From: Apoderus coryli
Taxonomy: Eukaryota; Arthropoda; Insecta; Coleoptera; Attelabidae
Assembly: GCA_911728435.2 (NCBI GenBank)
Contig: OU452198.1
Location: 32,641,902 to 32,705,901, forward strand
Direction of reading: 5' to 3'
DNA length: 64,000 bases
Below, in pieces: positions 43,272 to 54,559 of this stretch. Within the stretch, counting starts at the first letter, position 1. Each line of letters begins with the position of its first letter. The position numbers and the translations under genes were made by a program. The notes beneath the pieces are model-generated. The model was not told the DNA's origin. It worked only from the letters and a program-made list of their open reading frames with translations, and made no database searches.

Positions 43272-43733
43272 AAGGTAATATATATATTTTTTTTTTTTTT
43301 GAAAGGGTCCGTACGACTTAAGTCCCCGGTTTCACTGCAGCCTCATGGGCTTATTGTGAAAAATCCCCGTATATTATGCCACCCAATCCAGCAGCCCTGT
43401 ACTCTCCACTAACTTGTGGAGTTCAGTTATGTGTTGGGTGTCAATATCTGCTGGCGCAATCAGCGAATGCCCAAAAATAGCGTGTCTTCTTCGTTGTAGA
43501 ACTACACACTCATATATTACATGGTAAGCTGTTTCAACTGCATCATTACACAATCTGCATTGCAGGTCCCCATTGTACAGCCCCATCTTATTTAGGTGGT
43601 CTCTCAGAGCACAATGCCCAGTAAGGAGTCCCATAGTTATTCGCATCTGATTCCTGCTTAATGATAGCAGTTTTTCAGTGCGTTTTGTTGCGGCACCAGG
43701 TATAAACCTCTTCCCATGCTAAGGTAATATATA
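43272..43733 (-). mobile_element. Short 5'-truncated R1/I-like retroinsertion with target-site duplication
   Basis: Flanked by the same 13 bp, AAGGTAATATATA, at 43272-43284 and 43721-43733. The insert is on the minus strand: it opens mid-protein with HGKRFIPGAATKRTEKLLSL, continues RNQMRITMGLLTGHCALRDH, LQCRLCNDAVETAYHVIYEC, and ends LLDWVA with a stop at about 43374. The Cys-x2-Cys...His-x4-Cys pattern is the C-terminal zinc motif of R1/I-type ORF2 proteins. A poly(A) tail appears as the T run at 43287-43300. It is the least decayed retroinsertion in the window and probably among the youngest. Confidence 0.9.
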
Positions 43734-43880
43734 CTAATGTACACGCCGTATCTAAAAAAGAAAACACTCTCTATAAAAACTCATTGCATACGTGTATTCT
43801 TCTCAGAAAACTGCTACAAAAAAGTGTTTTCAGAAATCCATTATGTCTTAAAATGCAAAAGTTAGAAAGGTTCAAAGGAA
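43734..43880. other. Short unassigned spacer
   Basis: Nothing recognised. Confidence 0.4.
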
Positions 43881-44530
43881 TTGCCGAAATTTGAAAAACG
43901 ATATCAAAACGCAGTTTACGTCAATCAAATACTAATAAAATTTGAGCATCGCAAACGAAGGTCCACTTTTTTATATCTCTTAAAATAAGGTTGCGTTAAT
44001 GTTTCCAAATATTGTTCAGCAGTAAATCCACCGTCAAAAATAACGAATTCAAACTTGGTGCCCAATATGAAGCAGGAGACATTAAAACCAAACTGGCTCT
44101 GTTGTTGTCGTTCGTGAATTCACGCATATAATTATATGCTGATCTTGGTATTCTGTCTGTTAAAAATACCACAGCTGCTTATGTGAGCTTCATCAGACCA
44201 TATAACTTTTTTTGCAAAATTTGCGCCTTGACGAGTCTTTCTTAAAAGCCAATTTGGAAATTCCAACCTTCTCTGTGGGTCGTTTGGATATAATTTCGGG
44301 ACAATATTTACCTTATATGGTTTAAATTTATGTTTCTTTTAAATTTGTTGCACTTTCGATTTCGAAACTCTACCTCTTCTTCTATTTGTCTACCACACAA
44401 GCTAAAACATTAACTTCCCCCGCTCAACATGACGCTTTGGCCGAAATTTTAAATCACAACCAAAATTTAATAAATTAGATTTCAGCCGGTATATCGTCGC
44501 ACGACCTGGCTGGCGCCGTTCTGGATACCT
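43881..44530 (-). pseudogene. Tc1/mariner-like transposase pseudogene
   Basis: Minus-strand frames in order: RGRVSKSKVQQI (end of the DNA-binding part), KPYKVNIVPKLYPNDPQRRL, EFPNWLLRKTRQGANFAKK, VIWSDEAHISSCGIFNRQN (first catalytic Asp), then after a frame change QFGFNVSCFILGTKFEF, VIFDGGFTAEQYLETLTQPY. The regions with the other two acidic residues are absent. It is the longest transposase remnant here, with at least two frame breaks and an early stop. It belongs to the same broad type as the scraps at 13816, 30303 and 63050. Confidence 0.75.
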
Positions 44531-45404
44531 AATAAGAAAAATATCTTTTCGAATTTTGGTAACAAATTTTTATTTTTATTTACAGCAATATAGCTGCCTC
44601 GCTCATGACATAATATATTTGTTCTCTTTGCTACAACAAAAATCTCACCTCATTGCATACCCTTTTATTGATCTGAATTATCATCCCTTAATAACAAAAT
44701 CTAAATACGTTTACCTGTATGCCATAATAGCGATGGTAACTCAATCCCAATAATTCTGTCAAACACTAACTAGCATTATTATACTACAACACCACCACTA
44801 CCACACGTTTTCATAATAATGATGATGATAACTACATAAATAATAATAAAATAAGGGTTACGATTATATATAGTACTAACCCCAATTGATTATTGTCGAT
44901 ACAAAGAGGAAAAAAGTTATTTATTTATTTGAAGAATGAAATGATTTCTCTCTATATGGTATAGTTAGTAAAGTCGAAGAGAGGTAAATGGCTCACGCGT
45001 ACTATTATATCCCTATAAAGCCGTATCTATAGATTGTATTGGTGTTTCTGGACAAAAGAAGGGCTGAAATGGTAATATATAGATGAATTAAGATGATGAA
45101 AAAAGGGTTTGTGTATTGTAGATTTTGATCTATAATCAAAGATATTATGTTTATTAATAATAATAATAATAGATTTTTTTTTGAACGTCATTAAAAATGG
45201 ACGTATACTGTCAATTGATAGGCACAAAAGTTGTACATTTACTGCCGGCAAAGTTTCTTGTTGCAACACACCGATAATAATGTAAATCAGAACAAAATTT
45301 TAATTATTATAGAGTCAATTTATACTGGGTTGTTTTGTTTCATATAGTTGTTTTATTAAATTTTAAAAACTATCACAACAAATACTTAAATTTGACCACT
45401 TATT
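44531..45404. other. Unassigned sequence
   Basis: No gene recognised. AATAATAATAATAAT near 45155 is a microsatellite. Confidence 0.4.
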
Positions 45405-47107
45405 ATAAATAATTAAATAAAGCGTTTATTGCCCAACAGTTTCCCATTTAAAGGACAATATTACAAACTAAAAAATTAAATGCTTAAATAAACTAAAATA
45501 CTAATTTATAAATCCTAATTAATTCCGCACACATACACACACCTAAACCACAAATGTCTCTGCAGCTACCATTTTCAAGTGATTGACTGTAGTTGTAAAA
45601 ATGTCACACATATCAGAAACTCTATTAAAATTAGAACACATGACATGAACAGGCGATCTTAACGGTACATTGGTCCTAGCTCTGTGTAAGTGAAATGTTA
45701 AATTGGATCTGGTATTTAACCTAGGAACTAACAAATTCAAGCAAGATAGCAGAAAAGACAAGTCGATTTTTTCTCTAAGCAATTTATATAAGATGGTTAA
45801 TGAGCTCTGAATTCTTCGGTACTCCAGACTCTGAACGTCAAAACGTGATAGTAACAATTCATGATCGAAACCTCTTACTGGATAAGCACCATCGGTTCTA
45901 AAAACTAAATATTTCAAAAATCTACGTTGAATTTGCTCGACCTCTAGTTTATGAATATTATACTGAGGATACCAGATGATGGAAGAATACTCCAATTTTG
46001 ACCTCACATAGGCATTGAACAAGGTGATAAGGGCAGAGGTATTATTGAAGCCTTTGCAGTTACGCATTATAAAGCCATACATGCGAGATGCCTCACCAAC
46101 CATTCTTTCCATATGCTCCAAAAACCTGAAACCTCTGATCGAAGGTAACACCAAGATCCGTGAATACCCGACATCGTTCAAGTTTATTTGTGGAGATTGC
46201 ATAAGGATCGTCAATAAACGTTGTTTTACGTGTAAAACTCAGACATGTGCATTTACGAATGTTAAGAGACAATTTGTTACTGTCGCACCACCTTTCTAGA
46301 GCACACAGATCATGCTGCAGGTTTATGCAATCTGCTACTGAATCTATGGAGGCGAAGATTTTTAAGTCATCTGCGAAAAATAGAGTACGCTGAAGTAAAC
46401 ACGGGTCCAGGTCATTGATGAAAAGAAGGAACAAAAATGGACCTAAGTTAGAACCCTGGGGTACTCCTGACGTGGCCGAGTAGAAACAAGATTTAAAGCC
46501 GTTGTAAAAAATATATTGTTTCCGATCATGCAAGTATGAGTTGCATAAAGATATCAAGCCGGAAGGAAATCCATCATTCGTATGCAGTTTACTCAGCAAT
46601 ATGCCATGGTCTAGCCTATCAAAGGCTTTGGTGAAATCAGTATAGATTACATCCAGTTGACCGCCGTGATCAAGAGTTTCAGAGATACAGTGGGTAATAA
46701 CTAACAGATTGGTTACAGTGGACCGGCCACACATAAAACCATGCTGGTTTGGTGAAATCTGACGTCTGACAGCTGTATAGATCCGGTCATATAAAATTGA
46801 TTCAAATAATTTAGAAAAATTGCACAATAGAGAAATTGGTCGATAATTATTAATATGAGACTCTTCGCCGGATTTAAAGACTGGAACAACTTTAGATACC
46901 TTCCATAGATCCGGATACATTCCCGACTTCAAAATTAGATTGAAAATTGACTGTAATGGAAGATCTAAGACAGAAATGCAATCTCGGACAAAAAAAGAGA
47001 AAATATTATCATATCCAGAGGTAAATTTATTTTTAAGGGGTTCAGAAGCTGCAAATATGTCTGACAGCTTATTATAAATATTTACTGTGAAATTGGAAGA
47101 ATCCTTA
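45405..47107 (-). mobile_element. Jockey-like non-LTR retrotransposon, 5'-truncated, one frameshift
   Basis: On the minus strand the frame runs from about 47105 (NIIKDSSNFTVNIYNKLSD) through KSGMYPDLWKVSKVVPVFKS, NNYRPISLLCNFSKLFE, IYTDFTKAFDRLDHG (motif A), SGVPQGSNLGPFLFLLFIND (motif B), LFFADDLKIF (motif C) and FTDLGVTFDQRF. Near 46130 the frame breaks, and the second frame continues GFRFLEHMERMVGEASRMYG, YVRSKLEYSSIIWYP, and a complete C-terminus to 45543. A 3' UTR with AATAAA reaches about 45405. The endonuclease is missing. The truncated 5' end sits directly against the tyrosine recombinase remnant at 47109. Same family as 59670-60800 and 22530. Confidence 0.9.
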
Positions 47108-47108
47108 A

Positions 47109-47455
47109 TTATATTGGAACTTTCTCCATTCCCCCATTTTTATTAAAATTAACTGTCCCATTATCTGCATTTTTGACATGACTGTTTCTATCTCCTGAAA
47201 TGCTTGCAAAAATTTTACTGCTGATGCTTTCCTTGCTTCTAATTGTATCTTCGATATAGCCCGAAGAAGACTTCCAACCACCATGTTGTTTTAACATAGT
47301 AATATCACCTCCAGCATGGACCAATAATGTAGCAGAAGTTCTGCGAAAGCAGTGGCCGTATATTCTCGTCTGTCCATATTTTGAATTTTTCTTGTTTGAA
47401 GAGATACGAAAAAAAAAATTCTCGGTTAATTAGTGTGTACATTTGGGAGGTGCTT
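47109..47455 (-). pseudogene. Tyrosine recombinase remnant (Crypton-like)
   Basis: Minus-strand frame from about 47440 reads LTENFFFRISS, then KYGQTRIYGHCFRRTSATLL, VHAGGDITMLKQHGGW, KSSSGYIEDTIRSKESIS. The His-x2-Arg (HCFR), the His-Gly-Gly-Trp and the Tyr of GYIEDT are in the order of the C-terminal catalytic residues of tyrosine recombinases, and this exact style is common in insect Crypton-type elements. The N-terminal part with the first catalytic Arg is absent, because a T-rich run and a stop precede it. The C-terminal end is cut by the RT insertion at 47107. Confidence 0.75.
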
Positions 47456-47617
47456 CGATAGAAGCGCAAAGTTGATTGTTTATAATAATTTATTGTTAAT
47501 TAAAGTGTCTATTATTCCAAATTGTATTTCTTACAAACTGTTATTTAAATTATGAAATATTCGAGTTTTGTATTATCTTTTCAAACAAGAAAAATTCAAA
47601 ATTGGACAGACGAGACA
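47365..47617. repeat. Inverted duplication of about 40 bp within the recombinase
   Basis: 47365-47405 (CTCGTCTGTCC then ATTTTTCTTGTTTGA) is matched in reverse complement by 47577-47617, with one mismatch and one small indel. The spacer is about 170 bp. Part of the recombinase coding sequence is thus repeated backwards, giving a potential hairpin. Confidence 0.75.
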
Positions 47618-47784
47618 CTTTACTATTGTAAAAAATCAGTATTTTCAAAATTTTCAAGGCATACTTGATTTTTCAAAACTAAAATTGTGTCAAAACAAGC
47701 AGAGCTGAACCCCAGAAGATCAATTTTAAATTAGAAATTTTTTGTCGTTTACAAGAGTCGTTTCACCTGTCCGGGGACAGACTG

Positions 47785-49960
47785 TATACCGGGTGTCCTA
47801 CCGGTAAGGGTTTCGAACGATAATGGAGAAACTACACTGTAGAACAATCTGAAAATCTGGTGTAGTACTTGGGTCAGCGGCTAAAATATTTTCAAGAATC
47901 TAGTAGGTACTTCCGGTTCGGGTGTCAGTTTCCTTATTTTAAATATGACCCTATGTAAATTATATATTTTTTTATTGATAGAATTTATAATTCTAAAGAT
48001 AGTTCATGTATAATTTGTTATATACAGGGTGTCCTACGGTGGCAACCCATTAGATTATTTCAGAAACTACTTCGAATTGAATTTTGAAAATTTCAGTGTC
48101 TATATTGTCAAATATGCTCTACTCAAATAATATAATAGCAACGGCCTAGCACTTCCGGTTATACCGGAAGTTGATGGCAACTTTGTTATTTTAAATGGAA
48201 CACCCTATATATTATTACATTTTTGGATTCTAAATAAGATTTCAGACATATTTTATGTATCATGTCCTATACCTAACGTCAGTCGTTTTTGACTTATATC
48301 AAGATTTATGTCAAAATTGAGAGTTTAGGGCTCCATAAGAATTCCGTTTTTTCTTTGTAAATCAGTATTTAATAATTATTTTGCAGGTATTTTCTTATCA
48401 GGTGGGATCTTCTTTTTCGAAGTGACAAGACATTTTCTGATTCGTTTATATAGGGTGGTCAAAAAATTATATTGAAAACGGTTCAAGAAAAACAGTTGAA
48501 AGTCAATTTTTTCAAATGGAATGGGTATATTATTATTATTTTATCTTCCTTAGCATTAAAAAATAATGTAATTTTGTGATAGGTTATCATTTTCTAAAAT
48601 GCATAGTTTTCGAAATATCGTCATTTTAAAATGGGGGTCATATCGAACAATTAAATTAGTTTTATTTAAGAATTTCTTAACTTCTTGGTGTTTTAGGTTC
48701 TCAAAAAACAAAACATTCTAATTACGCATTCATGGAAAACAGGTGGATCAAAAATTTAAGATCATTTCCAACTGCAACAGAAAAATTTTAAATTAGTTTT
48801 ATTATCGTTAGTTGATTAATTTTTGTTAGTTGAAAATTTATTTAGGTTAATCTTCTGTTCATTTCTACTATATTATTTCAAATTTTAGTCTTAGTTCGTT
48901 GTAATACTTGATTTGTATACCTCCCAACCTGCTCTAAATGATTTCTCAAAATTCTTCCTAATTTCTCTAGTCATCGTTAGCAAATGGGGGTTTCTCTCGT
49001 TAAATACTCTATTCTATTCTCCATGAATTAATAATAAATTTATAATATCAATAAGTATTTTTCATTTTTATTAATTTGATGTTTAGTTTGTTTGGGTAAC
49101 TAAATTAATTAACTAGCTTCCAGAAAGACAACGGTAGGCGCTGCAGGAAAATTTAAAATGACGATATTTCGAAAACTATGCATTTTAGAAAATGATAACC
49201 TATCACAAAATTACATTATTTTTTAATGCTAAGGAAGATAAAATAATAATAATATACCCATTCCATTTGAAAAAATTGACTTTCAACTGTTTTTCTTAAA
49301 CTGTTTTCAATATAATTTTTTGACCACCCTGTATAAACGAATCAGAAAATGTCTTGTCAGTTCGAAAAAGAAGATCCCACTTGATAAGAAAATACCTGCA
49401 AAATAATTATTAAATACTGATTTACAAGAAAAAAACGGAATTCTTATGGAGCCCTAAACTGTCAATTTTGACATAAATCTTGATATAAGTCAAAAACGAC
49501 TGACGTTAGGTATAGGACATGATACATAAAATATATCTAAAATCTCATTTAGAATCCAAAAATGTAATAATATATAGGGTGTTCTATTTAAAATAACAAA
49601 GTTGCTATCAACTTCCGGTATAACCGGAAGTGCTATGCCGTTGCTATTATATTATTTGAGTAGAGCATATTTGACAATATAGACACTGAAGTTTTCAAAA
49701 TTCAATTCGAAGTAGTTTCTGAAATAATCTAATGGGTTGCCACCGTAGGACACCCTGTATGTATGTCCAGCCGTTTTCGAAATATTTGAAATTTGATGTC
49801 AAAAATGACGTTTGCACCTTCAAGGATAATTACAATTTGTTATTATATGGGAACTGTAATACTTTAATTTGTTGGGATATCCTAGTAGTTATAGATCGAT
49901 ATTTTTTAATAAATACTAATACAGGGTATTTGAAAAAAATAGTATAAAATCAGATTTAAA
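47785..49960 (+). mobile_element. Outer repeat element interrupted by a foldback
   Basis: Left part 47785-48021 begins TATACCGGGTGTCCTACCGG and includes CTTCCGGTTCGGG; right part 49761 onward has CCAGCCGTTTTCGAAATATT and GTCAAAAATGACGTTTGC. Joined, they align with the uninterrupted minus-strand copy at 14160-14565. The right limit is uncertain (about 49960). Confidence 0.7.
48022..49760. mobile_element. Foldback element, 609-bp inverted arms
   Basis: Arms 48022-48630 and 49152-49760 are each 609 bp and nearly perfectly complementary; the spacer is 521 bp. Outer ends are ATACAGGGTGTCCTACGG and CCGTAGGACACCCTGTAT. Each arm includes a palindromic CCGGAAGT pair (48151-48171 and 49611-49631), an internal terminus-like TATAGGGTG, and GAATTCCGTTTTTTC. 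No coding capacity. Very high arm similarity suggests recent origin or gene conversion between arms. Confidence 0.9.
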
Positions 49961-51850
49961 AAAGTGTCAAAACTTTTAAATGGCAACCCCGAATTTTTAT
50001 ATATTCTTATTTTTTTGCTTCAAAAATGAGGGCAAATTCATGAAAGGATTTTTATTCTAAAAAATGCCAGAGATACTGTCTAGGTAACATTACAATCATA
50101 AATAAATACCTCATTTAAGAAAAGTTATGATCACCCTTTACTTGCAGACTTTTGTTTGGAAGCAAATTCCTGGAAAAATGTTCACTTTAGATCCATAAAA
50201 AGTTTTTATTTTTTTAAGCAAAAATTAACAGGGAATTTAAAAAATATATTTGTAACCCGGATAGCATAACACTGGTTAATTATTTTAAAATTATTGTTTA
50301 TGTCAAAATATGAACATATCGGTCATTAAATTTGAAAAAAAATGTTTGAAGGCGTTTTTAAATTATGGCAAATTCTCGATTTTAAATTTGAACCCTGTAT
50401 ATATCTCCACAACTAAGCCCTTTAAGGGTATATGTCCCTATATAGCAAAATGCATGAGCTTTCTGGGGTCGAGCGTTATCGGTCGAATATAACAACACCC
50501 TGTTGCTTTGTTGGTTTTTCTTATTTAACTCTGTGCCCATTTTCACTAGGCTCCATTAAATTTCAAGTATCGTCTTTGTTAGAAATTGAGACAACTCTCT
50601 ACAATCTTAACTCAAGTTTCTTATATACATTTTTGTTTAACTTCTGCATCAAATTTGCAGTACATTGTATTCAATTTCGTTAATTATCCTAGGATGTTCT
50701 TTAGAATGAGTTTCAAAAATTCACCCAAACACACATTTTTATTTATGCCTCATCCTTCGATACATTATGCATCATATATTCACAAATTGGGCCTCGCTGG
50801 CCACCTTGAAACCTTATTTAAATTATTCGATAAATAATAGTGATATCAATAATTTAAGATAATCTAAACAGCTCAAACTGTTACTCTGTAGCCTTAAAAG
50901 ATTCACATCAATTATACCATTTATCCTGAGATCTTAGAACAGAAATCAGAAGCAATTTCCCGGATAGTAAACTTTTTTGCAATAAACATGTCAAAATAAC
51001 AGCTCTAAAGCAGCAACATTTTTGGGAAGGAAATACCAAAACCACCAACAATGCCAATGCAAACTTACCACAGTGCGGAATTTCATACAAAAAGCAGCGA
51101 ATTTAGAGCTAAACTGGATGTGGGATTGCAACTTGAAACTAACTACAAGAGATAGAATAGACCCTCAGGTTGCAGAGCCTCTAACTGATTCTTAATCTTT
51201 ACCATTAGCCTTACAGGCAGAATAAAAAAGACTGTGTGAATTTATTATAACAAACAAAATGCTAACAAGCCGTATCTATACAGAAATATTCAAATCCCTC
51301 TAATGCATTCCTACCTTCCATTTAAATAACCTGGTATTCACCACAAATGACATAATACCGATAGATGGATAACTGAACTGTTGCAAAAAAAACAGACAAA
51401 AGATGCCACAGCACAAAACCCTCATTCATTAACAATTCAAAATATTTATCGGTTCTCAATACTAATGACACCCTGATCTAATATATTATTGACAAATCCA
51501 TCTTATATTTTATATAAATAAATACTACCCCTTTTTAACCATTCAAGGGTGACAAACAAAAAGAAAAGATTTTACCATTTTGAACAACAGAATGCTGATA
51601 CTTGCGGTTCGATTATTAAATATGAAATAAATCATAAATACATAGCTAGTAGAGAATGTGGAGCACTTATCGATACAACACAATCTCGAGTAATAATAGG
51701 TGTCGGAGATGTTACTATGTATAGATTTAAAAAAAGGGATGATCAGGTGTTGACAACCCCATTTTTAGAGGGTTTAAGAAATGAAAAGTAAAAGTGCATA
51801 TGTTACTAACAGCAAGGATTATCTTTTAATCTAAAGTGAGGATTCAATAA
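49961..51850. other. Unassigned sequence
   Basis: No gene recognised. An 80-codon frame at 51549-51791 (RECGALIDTTQSRVIIGVGD inside) has no known motif to me and no context supporting it. Confidence 0.4.
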
Positions 51851-51954
51851 AAACTCGTATACGATGGTGGTTTGATAAATCCGTGACTTTAAGGAAAACC
51901 ATTATTTTTTTTTGCAAAAAATTATTATTATTAATATTTTTAAATATCTTTTCT

Positions 51955-52392
51955 CTTCTTTTGTACCACCTTATTTGAAGGCAAGCTTGTGTTTCGTCAG
52001 ACGATCCACACTCTCAGTCTGAGGAACCAAAATAAGCTCACAATGCCCCTGTATAGGACAGCCATGTTTCTAAGAAGTTTCACATATAATTCTGTAACTA
52101 TGTTCAACTATTATCAACAATATCTAGATTTACTGAATGTAACGCTATAAGTTTAAGAACTGCTTTCATGTCAATGAAATTTATTATTGTGTTATTATTT
52201 TATTTTTATTTGGAGATGTTTATATTATTTTGAATTATTTGTAGTTTACTTTACATTGTTTTATTTTGTTTGTTTTCTTCGTTTCTTTTTTTGTTTTGTA
52301 TTATTTACTTTGTGTAATGGGTTGAGTATGATTGCCCTTTGGCTAGACTTCGCCCATTTAAAAATAAAGCTTTATTATTATTATTATTGTGC
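51955..52392 (+). pseudogene. 3' end of a non-LTR retrotransposon
   Basis: The frame to a stop at 52148-52150 reads LFEGKLVFRQTIHTLSLRNQ, KLTMPLYRTAMFLRSFTYNS, VTMFNYYQQYLDLLN, a typical ORF2 C-terminus. The 3' UTR ends GGCTAGACTTCGCCC, then AAAAATAAAGC and TTATTATTATTATT (about 52370-52390). The rest of the element is missing. Confidence 0.75.
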
Positions 52393-52417
52393 TTAAGCTT
52401 CTTTTAGCTCCATCGTG

Positions 52418-52690
52418 ATTCTAATTTTTTATTCTTTCTAAATCATAAAATTCCTCAGGGCTCTCAAAATAAGTTTCCACGATGACCTCTTCATTCGACC
52501 CGCATCTCCTGCCACTCAGCCATTTCTTCAGGTTTAGAAACAAGAAATAGTCGAAGGGGGCCAAATCTGGTGAATATGGTGGATGAGGTAGCAGTTCGCA
52601 GCCGAATTCACTAATTTTCACTATGGTGACTTCACACGCATGCACCCGTGCATTGTCCTGATGAAACAACACTTTTAAGGCAGAGACAAA
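52418..52690 (-). pseudogene. Mariner transposase fragment
   Basis: Minus-strand frame reads FVSALKVLFHQDNARVHACE, then ISEFGCELLPHPPYSPDLAP, FDYFLFLNLKKWLSGRR, ending in a stop near 52421. HQDNA and YSPDLAP-DYFLFP carry the second and third catalytic Asp of mariner (DD34D) transposases, here with LFLNLKKW. N-terminal half and inverted repeats not seen. It abuts the non-LTR tail at 52390. Confidence 0.9.
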
Positions 52691-53149
52691 CTATTAACAC
52701 GTCACGTTATATCAGATGCAGTTACGCAATATGACGTCCCATCCAAAAAATCTGCGCCATACATTTTATGCGTGCTTATCAATGGGTTTAGAAGCAGACT
52801 ATGGTCACCTTTTTTGCAAAGGGAGAGAAATCTCGATAGACACCCAGGGGTTGCTTACCACTTCCTTGCGTAGTGTGGTAGACTTTAACTCCTCTAAAAC
52901 TCTTCCTCATTTGTTGTTTGGCTCGGGAACCGTCCCTTTTCCATGACCTCGTTTGATCTCTCCTCTGTTGCTGTAGTCCTCTGTTGGAGGTGCCTAGAAA
53001 ACACTTTAGATTACTAGACCTGAAATATGGAATAAACAACATCAATTGGTGTCTTCATGCTGGGGATTCCTTCGTCACAATTATCTCCTTGGTCTACGGT
53101 ACCGCCTGCCACCGTCTTCTACATTGTAGTGTCTCTGCCTTTTGGGCTC
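52691..53149. other. Unassigned, possibly decayed continuation of the next RT
   Basis: A 85-codon minus-strand frame without known motif lies here. Nothing definite. Confidence 0.35.
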
Positions 53150-53675
53150 TCAACCTAGAATCTGTGCGTTTGACACAAACCAAGGTGCACCCAGTACCAT
53201 CCTTCTTGCCTTGTTCTCCGTGGCTTCTAATCGTTCAAGTACGATGGTGCCGCGTATTCCCATGCTGGACTGGCATAGATCGAGGCAAGTCACAGGCGCA
53301 GGCTTTTTAATCATTTGGAGCTTGACCTGCAAGGGCTTCGAAATGATACCTTTGGCATTCGCGATGCTCTTCTCGATGTGCGGACTCCATGACAGGGATC
53401 TTTCCAAATGTATCCCAAGGCACTTTTCAGTATTCTGCCATTGTATGTCAGTACTCTCGATGTTAACAAAGTCGTCGGGGCGCACTTGTCTTCTTCTGAT
53501 GAGTATAGCACGGTGCTTTTCTCGGCATTAATCTTCGTCTTCCTCCTTGTGCACCAGTCGGTAAAGTTGTCCGCTGTACGTTGAAGATATCTTGTAACCA
53601 ATTCAGCACTGCGTCTGCGGGCAATCAGGGCGGTGTCGTCTGCGTCAGTTGTTGGGATGTCGCACTGGGTCTGGG
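53150..53675 (-). pseudogene. Jockey-like RT pseudogene, several frameshifts
   Basis: Minus-strand pieces in order: DADDTALIARRRS (motif C, FADD changed to DADD), LVTRYLQRTADNFTDWCTRR, KINAEKSTVLYSS; then after a frame change IQWQNTEKCLGIHLERSLSW, SPHIEKSIANAKGI; then a deletion to SSMGIRGTIVLERLEATENK and ARRMVLGAPWFVSN. Only the region from the YADD motif onward survives. Confidence 0.8.
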
Positions 53676-54559
53676 TAATAAAAATGTCCTGAATATTTTG
53701 ACGTGATAAAATAGTCTGTCTTCGCCTATACTTAGGTACGTTAAATTTCGTTTAGTAAGCCGGATCCTTTTTAGCGTTATGGAGATTCTGTATAAAGGAT
53801 TTTTTTTGCAAATTTTGACCAAACTAGGTTAACTTTCGTTTCCTCTAGCAAGTTACTGTAGTTTTTTGCGTTGGTTTTGGGAAGAATCATATTCACAACG
53901 TTTCGCATACATGAGCATCTTCAGGAGTTATAAGAAGCTTAAGTTTAATTTAATTTAGAATACTGATTATTACTTTGCAAACATTAAAAATTGTCACAAT
54001 GACACTATCAATAATTTTTAAATGACAAACGCCAAATGTCAACTGCGATGTAATTTTTAAACACATTTTGCTCTAAAAAGAGATCTGAATAAGATAGAAA
54101 AAATCTGTCAACTGAATTATCGATATTACAGAGAGAATCGTTTCATCATAATACCGACCTCTACGAAGTTCGATGCACATTCGCAGACCCAACCAGATAA
54201 ACCAATTTTTCCCGGGCCCCTGATTCAAAACAAAAAACTCGTGTGCTCTATTTGTTCGACTTTCTGAAACAACCTGTATACTTTGCCTATACTGTCCCTT
54301 TCTTTCAATGAAATCAAGAGTTCCTCTTTAAGTATTTTTTATGGTAACAGGTGGAAAGGGTTGTTTTTTTTTATGTTTAGGTATTGTGCTAATAAAAAAA
54401 TAGTATAAGTAGTAGTAGACTTAAGAGGGATACATTTTTTCTGTTTCCTACAAGGATGTTAGCCGTGTATATCGTTTTTGAGAATTCCTTTTCCTATTCC
54501 AATTAATTATTCTTTACCTGGTATACCTACTTAGGTTTCGCCAAGACCCATATAAGTAA
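53676..54559. other. Unassigned, with a decayed hammerhead-like string
   Basis: At 53895-53930 the minus strand reads CTGAAGA, a 13-nt stretch with only 2-3 possible pairs, GAAA, C, GTT. Stem I hardly pairs. It looks like an old copy of the ribozyme type described elsewhere. Otherwise nothing recognised. Confidence 0.4.

Noticed and set aside
51549..51791. 80-codon frame with RECGALIDTTQS
   Set aside because: Looks protein-like in composition but no motif, splice sites or repeat copies support it.
53142..53531. 129-codon + strand frame
   Set aside because: Shadow of the jockey-like RT pseudogene on the minus strand.
53895..53930. Hammerhead candidate on the minus strand
   Set aside because: Core strings are present but stems I and II pair over only 2-3 positions.
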